64,000 bases of DNA from Phytopseudomonas punonensis (GTDB taxonomy: Bacteria > Pseudomonadota > Gammaproteobacteria > Pseudomonadales > Pseudomonadaceae): contig NZ_FRBQ01000008.1 in assembly GCF_900142655.1 (NCBI RefSeq), positions 62,001 to 126,000 of the forward strand, in the 5' to 3' direction. Made by a program: the position numbers and the translations under genes. Below are positions 54,113 to 64,000 of this stretch, piece by piece. Position 1 is the first letter of the stretch, and each line of letters opens with the position of its first letter. A model generated the notes under the pieces. It saw only the letters and a list, made by a program, of their open reading frames with translations. It was not told where the DNA came from and ran no database searches.

Positions 54113-55108
54113 TCAGACCCAACGCAAGCGCCGGAACAATAGCCACTGCCCAAAGCCGATCAGCACCATAAGCAGGCAGGCAACGAGAAACCCGTAGGGG
54201 CTCTCGGCGCCAGGAATGCCGCCGACGTTGATGCCCAGCAGCCCGGTCACGAAGCTCATTGGCAGGAAGATGCAGGTGATGATGCCGAAGCGGAACATGA
54301 TGTGGTTCATGCGCACATCCAGCCGGCGATTCTCCGTCTCCAGCAGCAGGCCGATGCGCTCGCGCGTCAGTTCCAGCTCTTCGAGGTAACGCAGCAAGCG
54401 GTTATTCAGCTCGTTCCAGTACAAGCCATCGTCATGGCTCAGCCATGGCAACTGGCTGCGCGTGAGCTGCGCGTAGATATCGCGCTGCGGCGACAGGAAG
54501 CGGCGCAAACCCGCGGCGCGGCGCCGGATATGCAGCAGCAGACTGTGATCGGGCAACATGCGTTCATCGCCATCAACCTTCTCTTCCTGCTCATCCACTA
54601 GATCGGATAGCTCGGTGACCAGATCCTCGACCTTGTCGGTCAGGTAATCGCTGAGCTGCAGGATCAGCTCGGAGGGATTTCTCGGCCCCTTGCCAGCCTG
54701 CAGCCTGTCGATCAGATCTTCGGTGGCACGCAGTGGCCGTAGGCGCAGCGAAATGACCCGCTGCGCACCGGCCGAGATACGCGCAGAGACCATGTCCTCG
54801 GGCTCAGCGCCGGGGTTGAGGTTGACGCCACGCAGAAATAGCAGCAGCTCGTCATCTGGCAACGGCAAGGCGCGCGGCCGCGTGTTTTCCTCAAGCAGCA
54901 GGTCGCAGGCGAATTCGCTCAAGCCGCTGTCGCGGCGCAACCAGCTCTGGGTCTGCGGATGACTACGATCCCAATGCAGCCACAGGCTCTGCCCATCTTC
55001 GAGCTGCAATTCGTCAAGCTGTTCGCGTGCCACCGCCTGGGCGCCGCCCTTGCCATCCAGCACGAAACCGTGCACCAGGCCCCACTGCGCGTTGTCTTCC
55101 TCGTACAT
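54113..55108 (-). CDS. cmaX: CmaX, CorA/ZntB-like metal transporter
   Basis: CorA-superfamily protein (331 aa): a large cytoplasmic N-terminal domain and two C-terminal membrane helices (about residues 270-290 and 305-325). The pore signature is VTGLLGINVGGIPG, so GIN replaces the classical GMN, as in ZntB-type members. The coiled helical stalk LEELELTRERIGLLLETENR precedes the membrane part. Zinc, magnesium or another divalent cation could be the substrate. It is the distal or separate member of the sigX-region cluster. Confidence 0.9.
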   Translation of the reverse strand: MYEEDNAQWGLVHGFVLDGKGGAQAVAREQLDELQLEDGQSLWLHWDRSHPQTQSWLRRDSGLSEFACDLLLEENTRPRALPLPDDELLLFLRGVNLNPGAEPEDMVSARISAGAQRVISLRLRPLRATEDLIDRLQAGKGPRNPSELILQLSDYLTDKVEDLVTELSDLVDEQEEKVDGDERMLPDHSLLLHIRRRAAGLRRFLSPQRDIYAQLTRSQLPWLSHDDGLYWNELNNRLLRYLEELELTRERIGLLLETENRRLDVRMNHIMFRFGIITCIFLPMSFVTGLLGINVGGIPGAESPYGFLVACLLMVLIGFGQWLLFRRLRWV

Positions 55109-55148
55109 CCATACCCCTTGATAGCTGCCAGGCGACTAGCGTGCCTGG

Positions 55149-55634
55149 TTACTCGGTTTGCAGCGCCTGTGGTGAAACGATGATGCCGTTGTTGTCCGCA
55201 TACAGGTACTCGCCTGGGCGGAAGGTGACGCCGCCAAAGTTGACCACCACGTTGAGGTCGCCCAGGCCACGCTTCTCGGTCTTCATCGGGTGGCTGCCGA
55301 GGGCCTGTACGCCCAGATGGGTTTGCGCCAGCACGTCGACGTCACGCACGCAGCCGTAAATGACCATGCCTTCCCAGCCGTTGCTCGCGGCCTTTTCGGC
55401 GATCATGTCGCCCAGCAACGCGCAGCGCAGCGAGGCACCGCCATCGACCACCAGCACCTTGCCGGCACCGGGCTGGTCGGCCTGGGACTTGACCAGCGAG
55501 TTATCCTCGAAGCATTTGACGGTGACGATCTGCCCGCCAAACGAGTCGCGACCGCCGAAGTTGCTGAACATCGGCTCCACGACGCTGACCAGTTCCGGGT
55601 TGGCGTCACACAGATCGGGCGTGCTGTAGTGCAT
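55149..55634 (-). CDS. rraA: RraA family protein (RNase E regulator or aldolase type)
   Basis: 161-aa member of the RraA family. PMFSNFGGRDSFGGQIVTVK, VLVVDGGASLRCALLGDMIA and GMVIYGCVRDVDVLA are its standard segments. In E. coli RraA binds and inhibits RNase E; close relatives in Pseudomonas are class II 4-hydroxy-4-methyl-2-oxoglutarate aldolases. The short length fits RraA, but the GG-x-x-R and D residues used by the aldolases are also present, so both activities remain possible. It lies 40 bp upstream of cmaX. Confidence 0.88.
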   Translation of the reverse strand: MHYSTPDLCDANPELVSVVEPMFSNFGGRDSFGGQIVTVKCFEDNSLVKSQADQPGAGKVLVVDGGASLRCALLGDMIAEKAASNGWEGMVIYGCVRDVDVLAQTHLGVQALGSHPMKTEKRGLGDLNVVVNFGGVTFRPGEYLYADNNGIIVSPQALQTE

Positions 55635-55737
55635 GGCGAAACTCCTGGCTAGGTATTCGAAGCCTGCAGCATAGCTCTATCAGCCATGCCGCGGGCAATG
55701 CGCGACCTGACGTCGCACCAGCCTCATCTTAGCGGCG

Positions 55738-56742
55738 TCACGACGAGGCCGGAACGACCGCTGCGCCTGGCTCATCCGTCCTGTGCGGCGCAGACTGTCG
55801 CTCACCCTCGAGCCAACGGCGCACCAGTGGCCAAACTTCATCCTGCGCCTGTTTACTGACCAGCATCTGCACGTGGTCGTAGTCTTGCGCAAAGCCATTA
55901 GCCCGGCCCAGATTGACGAACTGACGATCTGCCGAAGTGAACTGCTCGAGCAAGGCGCGACAGGCATTCGGCGGGCACTGCACATCACCCTCGCCCGCCA
56001 CTGCGAGCACAGGCACAGCTACCGTGCTCAGGCCCTTCAGCCAGTCGCCCTGTGCATCGCCAAAACGCCCGAACAGGCGATGCCAGCGCAACGTTTCCAG
56101 CGCGATGCCAACCGGCTCGTCCTCAGGGCCGCGTTTTAGCCACGCCCCGGACAATACCGGGAAGCGCTTGAGGATCAACCGCGCCAGCCACTCGATAGGC
56201 GGCATTTTGAGCGCCCAGTAACGGCGACTGACTTCGGCACCGAACAAACCGACGCCTGCCACTCCCGCCTGAGGCAGATAGCCACCGCCCAACGCCGCAG
56301 CCAGCGTCAGCCCACCGAGTGAGTGGCCTAGCCAATGCGCTGGTGCCGGATTCAGTTCGGCGACGAACGCCGCGATCATCGGCAGATCGTAGCGGGCGTA
56401 GTCCGCCACGCAGTTGTGCCGATACGCCAGGTTTCGTGGCGACAGGCCATGACCGCGCATCTCAGCGACCCACACATCGAAACCGGCGCGCACCAGATAA
56501 GGCGCAAGCCCCATGCATGCAGGTGAATACCAAAAGCGTCGGTTGGAAAAGCTGCCATGCAGCAGAATCACCGGTACGCCGCGAGCCTGCGCCTGCTCCG
56601 CCAAACCCAAGCGAGTAACGGCCAGTTCAACGCTGAAATCTGGGCTATTACCCGGTTTGAGGCGGTAGACATCTTCACTCAAATCGCCACGCAGCTCGGC
56701 ACTCAACAACGCTACGGGAAACAACTCACTACTGCTTTGCAT
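55738..56742 (-). CDS. estX: Alpha/beta-hydrolase (EstX type)
   Basis: Alpha/beta-fold hydrolase (334 aa). The oxyanion segment is VILLHGSFSNRRFW, the nucleophile elbow HWLGHSLGGLTLAAALGG (Ser near residue 142), and a late His is likely in DYDHVQMLVSK. EMRGHGLSPRNLAYRHNCVA lies before the elbow. No signal peptide is seen. Substrate unknown; the neighbourhood (ppsA, rraA, cmaX) matches estX of P. aeruginosa. The C-terminal 15 residues are polar and variable. Confidence 0.85.
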   Translation of the reverse strand: MQSSSELFPVALLSAELRGDLSEDVYRLKPGNSPDFSVELAVTRLGLAEQAQARGVPVILLHGSFSNRRFWYSPACMGLAPYLVRAGFDVWVAEMRGHGLSPRNLAYRHNCVADYARYDLPMIAAFVAELNPAPAHWLGHSLGGLTLAAALGGGYLPQAGVAGVGLFGAEVSRRYWALKMPPIEWLARLILKRFPVLSGAWLKRGPEDEPVGIALETLRWHRLFGRFGDAQGDWLKGLSTVAVPVLAVAGEGDVQCPPNACRALLEQFTSADRQFVNLGRANGFAQDYDHVQMLVSKQAQDEVWPLVRRWLEGERQSAPHRTDEPGAAVVPASS

Positions 56743-56912
56743 CTTCTTCGCTCTGACACAACAGATAGCTTGCCGCGACGGGTCAACCGGCGGACAGGCA
56801 CAACATTCAAAATCGGGTGAAGCAGCCAGAACGGTGCTTCACAAAAACGCCTTGAGCGATGGTCACACCACCCTGAACGGCCCGCAGAGTAATCGCCGGG
56901 AGCGGCGCTTAC

Positions 56913-56937
56913 AAAAAAGGGCAGGTAGAACCTGCCC
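56913..56937 (-). terminator. Intrinsic terminator of ppsA
   Basis: GGGCAGGT (56919-56926) and ACCTGCCC (56930-56937) pair perfectly around a 3-nt loop; on the minus strand the stem is followed by TTTTTTG. It lies 26 bp after the ppsA stop. The remaining 56743-56912 shows no gene. Confidence 0.9.
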
Positions 56938-56962
56938 TCGGGTCATCCTTCAGACCATTCGA

Positions 56963-59335
<2,373 letters not shown>

Positions 59336-59513
59336 GGTGATCTCTCCACTTCAGTGTTGGAAAAGCTCATGGGGCTGGAAACGCCGTCGGCATGCGCCGG
59401 GTGGACAATGGCCTGGCCCTGGAAAATAAGTAACAATGCAAACCCATCAGGGCCGGCAAAAAACCGACCTATCATAGCCAAGATTCGTTCCCAGCTTATA
59501 GGCCATTTGCGCA

Positions 59514-60332
59514 ATGACACGAACCGCGTACTTCATCTCGGACGGCACCGGTATCACCGCCGAAGCATTGGGGCAAAGCCTGCTGGCCCAGTTCGAGACC
59601 ATCGGCTTCACCAAGCTCACGCGGCCGTACGTCGACAGCGTTGAAAAAGCGCGCGCCATGGTACAACAAATCAATAATGCCGCTGAAAAAGACGGCGCTA
59701 ACCCGATCATCTTCGCGACCATCGTTGACCAGCAGATCCACGACATCCTGGCCGAGTCGCGCGGCTTCATGATCGATATCTTCTCGACCTTCCTGGCGCC
59801 GCTGGAGCAGGAACTCGCCTCGCACTCCTCCTACTCGGTAGGCAAGGCGCACTCGATCAGCGGCAACGCCAACTACATGGAGCGCATCGAAGCGGTCAAC
59901 TTCGCCCTCGACAACGACGATGGCGCGCGCACCCATTACTACGACAAGGCCGACCTGATCCTGGTCGGGGTGTCGCGTTGCGGCAAAACCCCGACCTGCC
60001 TTTATATGGCCATGCAATACGGCATTCGCGCCGCCAACTACCCGCTTACCGAGGACGACATGGAGCGGCTGCAACTGCCGGCCTCCCTGAAGAAATACCG
60101 CGAGAAGCTATTCGGCCTGACCATTGACCCGGACCGCCTGGCGGCGATTCGCAACGAGCGCAAGCCCAACAGCCGCTACGCCAGCTACGCTCAGTGCGAG
60201 TTCGAGGTGCGCGAGGTGGAAAGCCTGTTCCGCCGCGAATCGATAAACTTCATCGACTCCACGCATTTCTCGGTCGAGGAAATCTCCGCCAAGATCCTGG
60301 TGGAAAAAGGCGTCGAACGACGCTTCAAATAA
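59514..60332 (+). CDS. ppsR: PEP synthase regulatory protein (kinase/pyrophosphorylase)
   Basis: DUF299-family bifunctional enzyme (272 aa): an ADP-dependent kinase that inactivates, and a phosphate-dependent pyrophosphorylase that reactivates, PEP synthase by modifying the threonine near its catalytic histidine. The P-loop is LVGVSRCGKTPTCLYMAMQ (about residue 150); FISDGTGITAEALGQSLLAQ opens the protein. It diverges from ppsA across 178 bp, the usual arrangement. Confidence 0.94.
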   Translation: MTRTAYFISDGTGITAEALGQSLLAQFETIGFTKLTRPYVDSVEKARAMVQQINNAAEKDGANPIIFATIVDQQIHDILAESRGFMIDIFSTFLAPLEQELASHSSYSVGKAHSISGNANYMERIEAVNFALDNDDGARTHYYDKADLILVGVSRCGKTPTCLYMAMQYGIRAANYPLTEDDMERLQLPASLKKYREKLFGLTIDPDRLAAIRNERKPNSRYASYAQCEFEVREVESLFRRESINFIDSTHFSVEEISAKILVEKGVERRFK

Positions 60333-60353
60333 CGCTCCGATGAGGGTCTCGCC

Positions 60354-60992
60354 ATGACGCTGTCCGACGCCGTGCTTTTCGCTCCGCTCGCTTTTCTTAT
60401 CGCGTTGACGCCGGGGCCCAACAACTTCTGCGCGATGAACAACGGCATCCGCCACGGCATCGGCGCAGCGCTGCTGGCCACCACCGGGCGGGTGGCGGCA
60501 TTCACCATCTTTCTGAGCATTTCCGCCGTCGGGCTCGGCGCCATGCTGCTGGCGTCGGAAACCGCCTTCACGGTGATCAAATGGATCGGCGCGCTGTACC
60601 TGCTGTATCTGGGCATCAGTGCCTGGCGTAGCCGTGAGTTCAGTGGCCTGGATCTCGAGGGCGCCGTGCCGGTCGTGCAGCCGCAGCGCCAGCTCGGCAA
60701 GCTGATGCTGCAGGAGTTTCTGATCGGCATCAGCAATCCCAAGGCTATTCTGCTGTTCGCGGCGGTGTTCCCGCAGTTCATCAAGCCAGGCGAGCCGGCT
60801 ACCGAGCAGTTCATCTACCTGGGCGCCACCTACCTGCTGGCCGAATACGCAGCCTCGCTGGTCTACGCCCTGTTCGGCCGGCAGATCCGCCGCTTCATCC
60901 GCACGCGGCGAGGCGCGCAGCGCTTGAACCGTACCACCGGCGCCTTCTTCATGGGCGCTGGTGGCCTGTTGCTCAGTACGACGCAGCGTTAA
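60354..60992 (+). CDS. LysE family amino acid exporter
   Basis: RhtB/LysE family exporter (212 aa) with about five to six membrane helices. The conserved N-terminal motif is FLIALTPGPNNFCAMNNGIRHG, followed by the IKWIGALYLLYLGISAWRSR segment and LIGISNPKAILLFAAVFPQF. Typical substrates are homoserine, threonine, cysteine or other small amino acids; the sequence does not tell which. It starts 21 bp after ppsR and ends 2 bp from the convergent prpF. Confidence 0.9.
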   Translation: MTLSDAVLFAPLAFLIALTPGPNNFCAMNNGIRHGIGAALLATTGRVAAFTIFLSISAVGLGAMLLASETAFTVIKWIGALYLLYLGISAWRSREFSGLDLEGAVPVVQPQRQLGKLMLQEFLIGISNPKAILLFAAVFPQFIKPGEPATEQFIYLGATYLLAEYAASLVYALFGRQIRRFIRTRRGAQRLNRTTGAFFMGAGGLLLSTTQR

Positions 60993-60994
60993 GG

Positions 60995-62173
60995 CTAGGC
61001 CGGCACACGCACCCAGCCCTCCATCAGGATCCGCGCACTGCGGCTCATGATCGCCTTGGTGACCACCCAACTGCCGTCCACCTGACTGGCCTCGGCGCCA
61101 ACGCGCAAGGTGCCGGACGGGTGGCCGAAGCGCACCGCCTGCAGCTCGCCGCCGCCCGCTGCCTGGTTGACCAGCGTGCCAGGCACCGCCGCCGCCGCGC
61201 CGATGGCCACCGCGCAGGTGCCCATCATGGCGTGGTGCAGCTTGCCCATGGATAGCGCCCGCACCAGCAGGTCGACCTCGCCCGCCTCGACCGTCTTGCC
61301 ACTCGAGGCGGCGTAACTTTTCGGTGGGCTGATGAAGGCGATCTTGGGCGTGTGCTGGCGAGTCAACGCCTCCTCCGGCGTCTTGATCAAGCCCATTCGC
61401 AACGCGCCAGCCACGCGTATCCGCTCGAAACGCGCCAACTGCGCCGGGTCCGAGTTGATGTCTTCGCGCAGTTCGGTGCCTTGATAGCCAATATCAGCGG
61501 CGTTGACGAAGATCGTCGGAATACCTGCACTGATCATGGTCGCCTTGAAAATACCGACACCCGGTACGTCCAGCTCGTCCACCAGATTACCGGTGGGAAA
61601 CATCGAACCGCCCTCCTCGCCATCCTCGGACGGGTCGAGGAACTCCAGCACGATCTCCGCCGCCGGGAAGGTCACGCCGTCCAGCTCGAAGTCTCCGGTT
61701 TCCTGTACCTGGCCATTGCTGACCGGTACATGGGCGATGATGGTCTTGTGGATGTTGGCCTGCCAGATGCGCACCACGCAGGTGCCGTTGTCGGGAATCC
61801 GCGCGGGGTCGAGCAGACCGGCATGGATGGCGAAGGCGCCGGCGGCGGTGGACAGGTTGCCGCAATTGCCGCTCCAGTCGACGAAGGCCTTGTCGATGGA
61901 CACCTGACCGTAGAGGTAGTCGACATCATGATCCGGCCGGCTGCTTTTCGACAGGATCACGCATTTGGAGGTGCTCGACGTCGCACCGCCCATGCCATCG
62001 ATATGCGCCGAGTACGGATCGGGGCTGCCGATCACCCGCATGAACAGTCGATCACGGACCTCGCCTGGCGCCTGACAGGGCTCGGGCAGATCTTGCAGCC
62101 GGAAGAACACGCCCTTGCTGGTACCGCCACGCATATAGGTGGCGGGGATTTTTACTTGAGGCAGATAAGCCAT
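60995..62173 (-). CDS. prpF: PrpF, 2-methylaconitate cis-trans isomerase
   Basis: PrpF family isomerase (392 aa) that works with AcnD in the 2-methylcitrate cycle for propionate breakdown. The start MAYLPQVKIPATYMRGGTSK carries the N-terminal MRGGTSKG motif. DWSGNCGNLSTAAGAFAI holds the conserved CGN active-site region, and VSNGQVQETGDFELDG lies between the two similar domains. ATG at 62173 has AGGA 8 nt upstream; the open frame runs further upstream into repeat sequence and is not coding there. Confidence 0.94.
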   Translation of the reverse strand: MAYLPQVKIPATYMRGGTSKGVFFRLQDLPEPCQAPGEVRDRLFMRVIGSPDPYSAHIDGMGGATSSTSKCVILSKSSRPDHDVDYLYGQVSIDKAFVDWSGNCGNLSTAAGAFAIHAGLLDPARIPDNGTCVVRIWQANIHKTIIAHVPVSNGQVQETGDFELDGVTFPAAEIVLEFLDPSEDGEEGGSMFPTGNLVDELDVPGVGIFKATMISAGIPTIFVNAADIGYQGTELREDINSDPAQLARFERIRVAGALRMGLIKTPEEALTRQHTPKIAFISPPKSYAASSGKTVEAGEVDLLVRALSMGKLHHAMMGTCAVAIGAAAAVPGTLVNQAAGGGELQAVRFGHPSGTLRVGAEASQVDGSWVVTKAIMSRSARILMEGWVRVPA

Positions 62174-62249
62174 GGGGGCAGTCCTGATAGAAAATGGTGG
62201 TGCTGGTTTTTCCCGAATTACATCCTGGCTATGCGCTAAACAAATCATA

Positions 62250-62333
62250 GGGTGGATAGGGGCGCGTAGATCACGCCTCATCCATCCACAGTGGAACTCG
62301 CCACGGTGGATGGAAAAGCGCCATCCACCCTAC
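62250..62333. repeat. Composite palindromic repeat between acnD and prpF
   Basis: GGTGGATGG-AAAAGCG-CCATCCACC (62305-62329) is a perfect 9-bp hairpin. Further left, GTGGAT (62252-62257) can pair with ATCCAC near 62284-62289, and the outermost GGGTGGAT (62250) pairs with ATCCACCC (62323-62330). The result is a nested unit of about 85 bp occupying the middle of the acnD-prpF gap. Similar GGGTGGAT-type palindromes are scattered in Pseudomonas genomes as far as I recall. Confidence 0.6.
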
Positions 62334-62337
62334 GTGA

Positions 62338-64000
62338 TCACGCCACCGCGCCTTCGAGGAAGTCCTTGGCGAAGCGCTGCAGCACACCGCCGGCCTTGTA
62401 CACGCTGACGTCGGCGGCAGTGTCCAGGCGGCAGGTCACCGGCACGCGCAGCACCTCGCCGTTGCGGCGTTTGACCACCAGGGTAAGGTCGCAGCGCGGC
62501 GCGATCTCGCCTTCGACGTCATAGGTCTCGGTGCCGTCCAGGCCCAAGGTCAGGCGCGTGGTGCCTGGTTTGAATTCCACCGGCAGCACGCCCATGCCCA
62601 CCAGGTTGGTGCGATGGATGCGCTCGAAGCCTTCGGCAACGATCACTTCCACACCCGCCAGACGCACGCCCTTGGCCGCCCAGTCGCGCGACGAGCCTTG
62701 GCCGTAGTCGGCGCCGGCGACGATGATCAGGTTCTGCTTGCGCTTCATATAAGTCTCGATCGCCTCCCACATGCGCATCACCTGGCCCTCGGGCTCCACC
62801 CGGGCCAGCGAGCCCTTCTTCACCTGCCCGTCGACCACCACCATCTCGTTGACCAACTGCGGGTTGGCGAAGGTGGCACGCTGTGCAGTCAGATGGTCAC
62901 CCCGGTGAGTGGCGTAGGAATTGAAGTCCTCCTCCGGCAAGCCCATCTTGTGCAGGTATTCGCCCGCCGCCGAGTCCAGCAGGATGGCGTTGGACGGCGA
63001 CAGGTGATCGGTGGTGATGTTGTCCGGCAGGATTGCCAGCGGCAGCATGTCCTTGAGCGTGCGTTCACCGGCCAGGGCGCCTTCCCAGTACGGCGGGCGA
63101 CGGATATAGGTGGACATCGGGCGCCAGTCGTACAAAGGGCTCTCGGCCTCCTGCACGCTGCCCAGGTCGAACATAGGGATATAGATCTGCTTGAACTGCT
63201 CGGGCTTCACCGAGGCAGCGACGATGGCGTCGATCTCCTCGTCGCTCGGCCACAGATCCTTCAGCGTGATCGGGTTGCCCTGGGCATCGCTGCCCAGCAC
63301 ATCCTGCTCGATATCGAAGCGTACGGTACCGGCGATGGCATAGGCCACCACCAGCGGCGGCGAAGCCAGGAAGGCCTGCTTGGCATAGGGGTGGATACGC
63401 CCGTCGAAGTTGCGGTTACCCGAGAGCACGGCCGTGGCGTACAGGTCGCGGTCGATGATCTCTTTCTGGATAAGCGGATCGAGGGCGCCGGACATGCCAT
63501 TACAGGTGGTGCAAGCGTAAGCGACGATGCCGAAGCCGAGCTGCTCCAATTCCGACAGCAGACCGGCCTCCTCCAGATACAGCTTGGCGACTTTTGAACC
63601 CGGCGCGAACGAGGTTTTCACCCAGGGCTTGCGCACAAGGCCCAGCGCGTTGGCCTTCTTCGCCACCAGGCCGGCGGCGATGACGTTGCGCGGGTTGGAG
63701 GTGTTGGTGCAACTGGTGATGGCAGCGATGATCACCGCGCCATCGGGCATCAGCCCCTGGGCTTCTTCGCCCTTGCCGGCTTGCAGCTTGGCTTCGTCGG
63801 CGATGCCGCGCTCGGCCAGGGCCGAGGTGGGCAGGCGGCGGTGCGGGTTGCTGGGACCTGCCATATTGCGCACCACGCTGCCTAGGTCGAAGCGCAGCAC
63901 ACGCTCGTACTCGGCGGTTTTCAGCGCGTCGCTCCACAGGCCGAGGGTCTTGGCGTAGGTTTCCACCAGCGCCACCTGCTCTGGCTCACGGCCAGTGAGC
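62338..64000 (-). CDS. acnD: 2-Methylcitrate dehydratase AcnD, Fe/S-dependent (5' part missing)
   Basis: Aconitase-family enzyme that dehydrates 2-methylcitrate to 2-methyl-trans-aconitate, which PrpF then isomerises. The C-terminal 554 residues are visible of about 860; the frame is open at the right edge. Iron-sulfur ligand cysteines appear in AAITSCTNTSNPRNV and VAYACTTCNGMSGALDP. The swivel domain shows ADYGQGSSRDWAAKGVRLAG. Pairing with prpF separates it from ordinary aconitase. The 164-bp gap to prpF is mostly repeat sequence. Confidence 0.95.
   Translation of the reverse strand, partial: LTGREPEQVALVETYAKTLGLWSDALKTAEYERVLRFDLGSVVRNMAGPSNPHRRLPTSALAERGIADEAKLQAGKGEEAQGLMPDGAVIIAAITSCTNTSNPRNVIAAGLVAKKANALGLVRKPWVKTSFAPGSKVAKLYLEEAGLLSELEQLGFGIVAYACTTCNGMSGALDPLIQKEIIDRDLYATAVLSGNRNFDGRIHPYAKQAFLASPPLVVAYAIAGTVRFDIEQDVLGSDAQGNPITLKDLWPSDEEIDAIVAASVKPEQFKQIYIPMFDLGSVQEAESPLYDWRPMSTYIRRPPYWEGALAGERTLKDMLPLAILPDNITTDHLSPSNAILLDSAAGEYLHKMGLPEEDFNSYATHRGDHLTAQRATFANPQLVNEMVVVDGQVKKGSLARVEPEGQVMRMWEAIETYMKRKQNLIIVAGADYGQGSSRDWAAKGVRLAGVEVIVAEGFERIHRTNLVGMGVLPVEFKPGTTRLTLGLDGTETYDVEGEIAPRCDLTLVVKRRNGEVLRVPVTCRLDTAADVSVYKAGGVLQRFAKDFLEGAVA

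Noticed and set aside
59336..59513. Cra/FruR-type operator between ppsA and ppsR
   Set aside because: No convincing match to the known palindrome was found by eye; the gap holds no dyad strong enough to report.
62174..62281. N-terminal extension of prpF by 36 codons
   Set aside because: The extension runs into the palindromic repeat and has no family similarity, while ATG 62173 has a proper ribosome-binding site and the usual protein start.

Overview
The window is a chromosomal segment of a Pseudomonas-type gammaproteobacterium (Pseudomonas sensu lato). The basis is high GC, the TCA block gltA / sdhCDAB-sucAB-lpd-sucCD, the cmaX-crfX-cmpX-sigX-oprF cluster next to rraA, estX, ppsA and ppsR, the acnD-prpF pair, and REP-type palindromes with the usual Pseudomonas core. 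No rRNA, tRNA, CRISPR, prophage or transposase gene is visible. Species cannot be fixed from sequence alone.

Layout. 1-12775: central carbon metabolism. A long minus-strand block (sdhCDAB, sucA, sucB, lpd, sucC, sucD, the last cut by the left edge) diverges from gltA, and both sides have a recognisable sigma-70 promoter in the 363-bp gap. Hairpins between sdhB and sucA and between lpd and sucC may tune output along the block. 12896-16339: a tightly overlapping tusDCBE-ybiB operon (sulfur relay for tRNA 2-thiolation) and a glutathionyl-hydroquinone reductase. 16389-16597 and 25705-25922: two copies of a MITE-like element with terminal inverted repeats and a REP pair inside. They bracket a muxABC-opmB-type RND efflux operon whose four genes overlap by 4 nt each.

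25922-35421: a sugar-acid operon on the minus strand (ChvE-type binding protein, ABC ATPase, permease, sugar 1-dehydrogenase, arabinonate/galactonate-type dehydratase, DgoK-type kinase, SMP-30 lactonase), read divergently from a GbpR-like LysR regulator. A near-perfect dyad sits about 65 bp upstream of the predicted start of transcription. The set would import an aldose, oxidise it, open the lactone, dehydrate the aldonate and phosphorylate the 2-keto-3-deoxy sugar acid; the aldolase is not here.

35441-51220: mixed genes. LysR/aldo-keto reductase pair, tpx, tamAB, xthA, a PstS-OmpA fusion, a TerC family membrane protein with a structured leader, an acyl-CoA dehydrogenase/LysR pair, a lipoprotein, a small gene behind a consensus LexA box, and a strong candidate for a sigma-54-dependent small RNA (about 51048-51150). 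51221-59335: oprF, sigX, cmpX, crfX, cmaX, rraA, estX and ppsA, all minus strand. 59514-64000: ppsR diverging from ppsA, a LysE family exporter, then prpF and the 5'-truncated acnD of the 2-methylcitrate cycle, with a palindromic repeat between them.

Most of the window is ordinary core genome. The parts worth following up are non-coding: the sigma-54 small RNA candidate, the REP-carrying MITE-like pair, the LexA-controlled unknown gene, the terC leader and the dyad in front of muxA.
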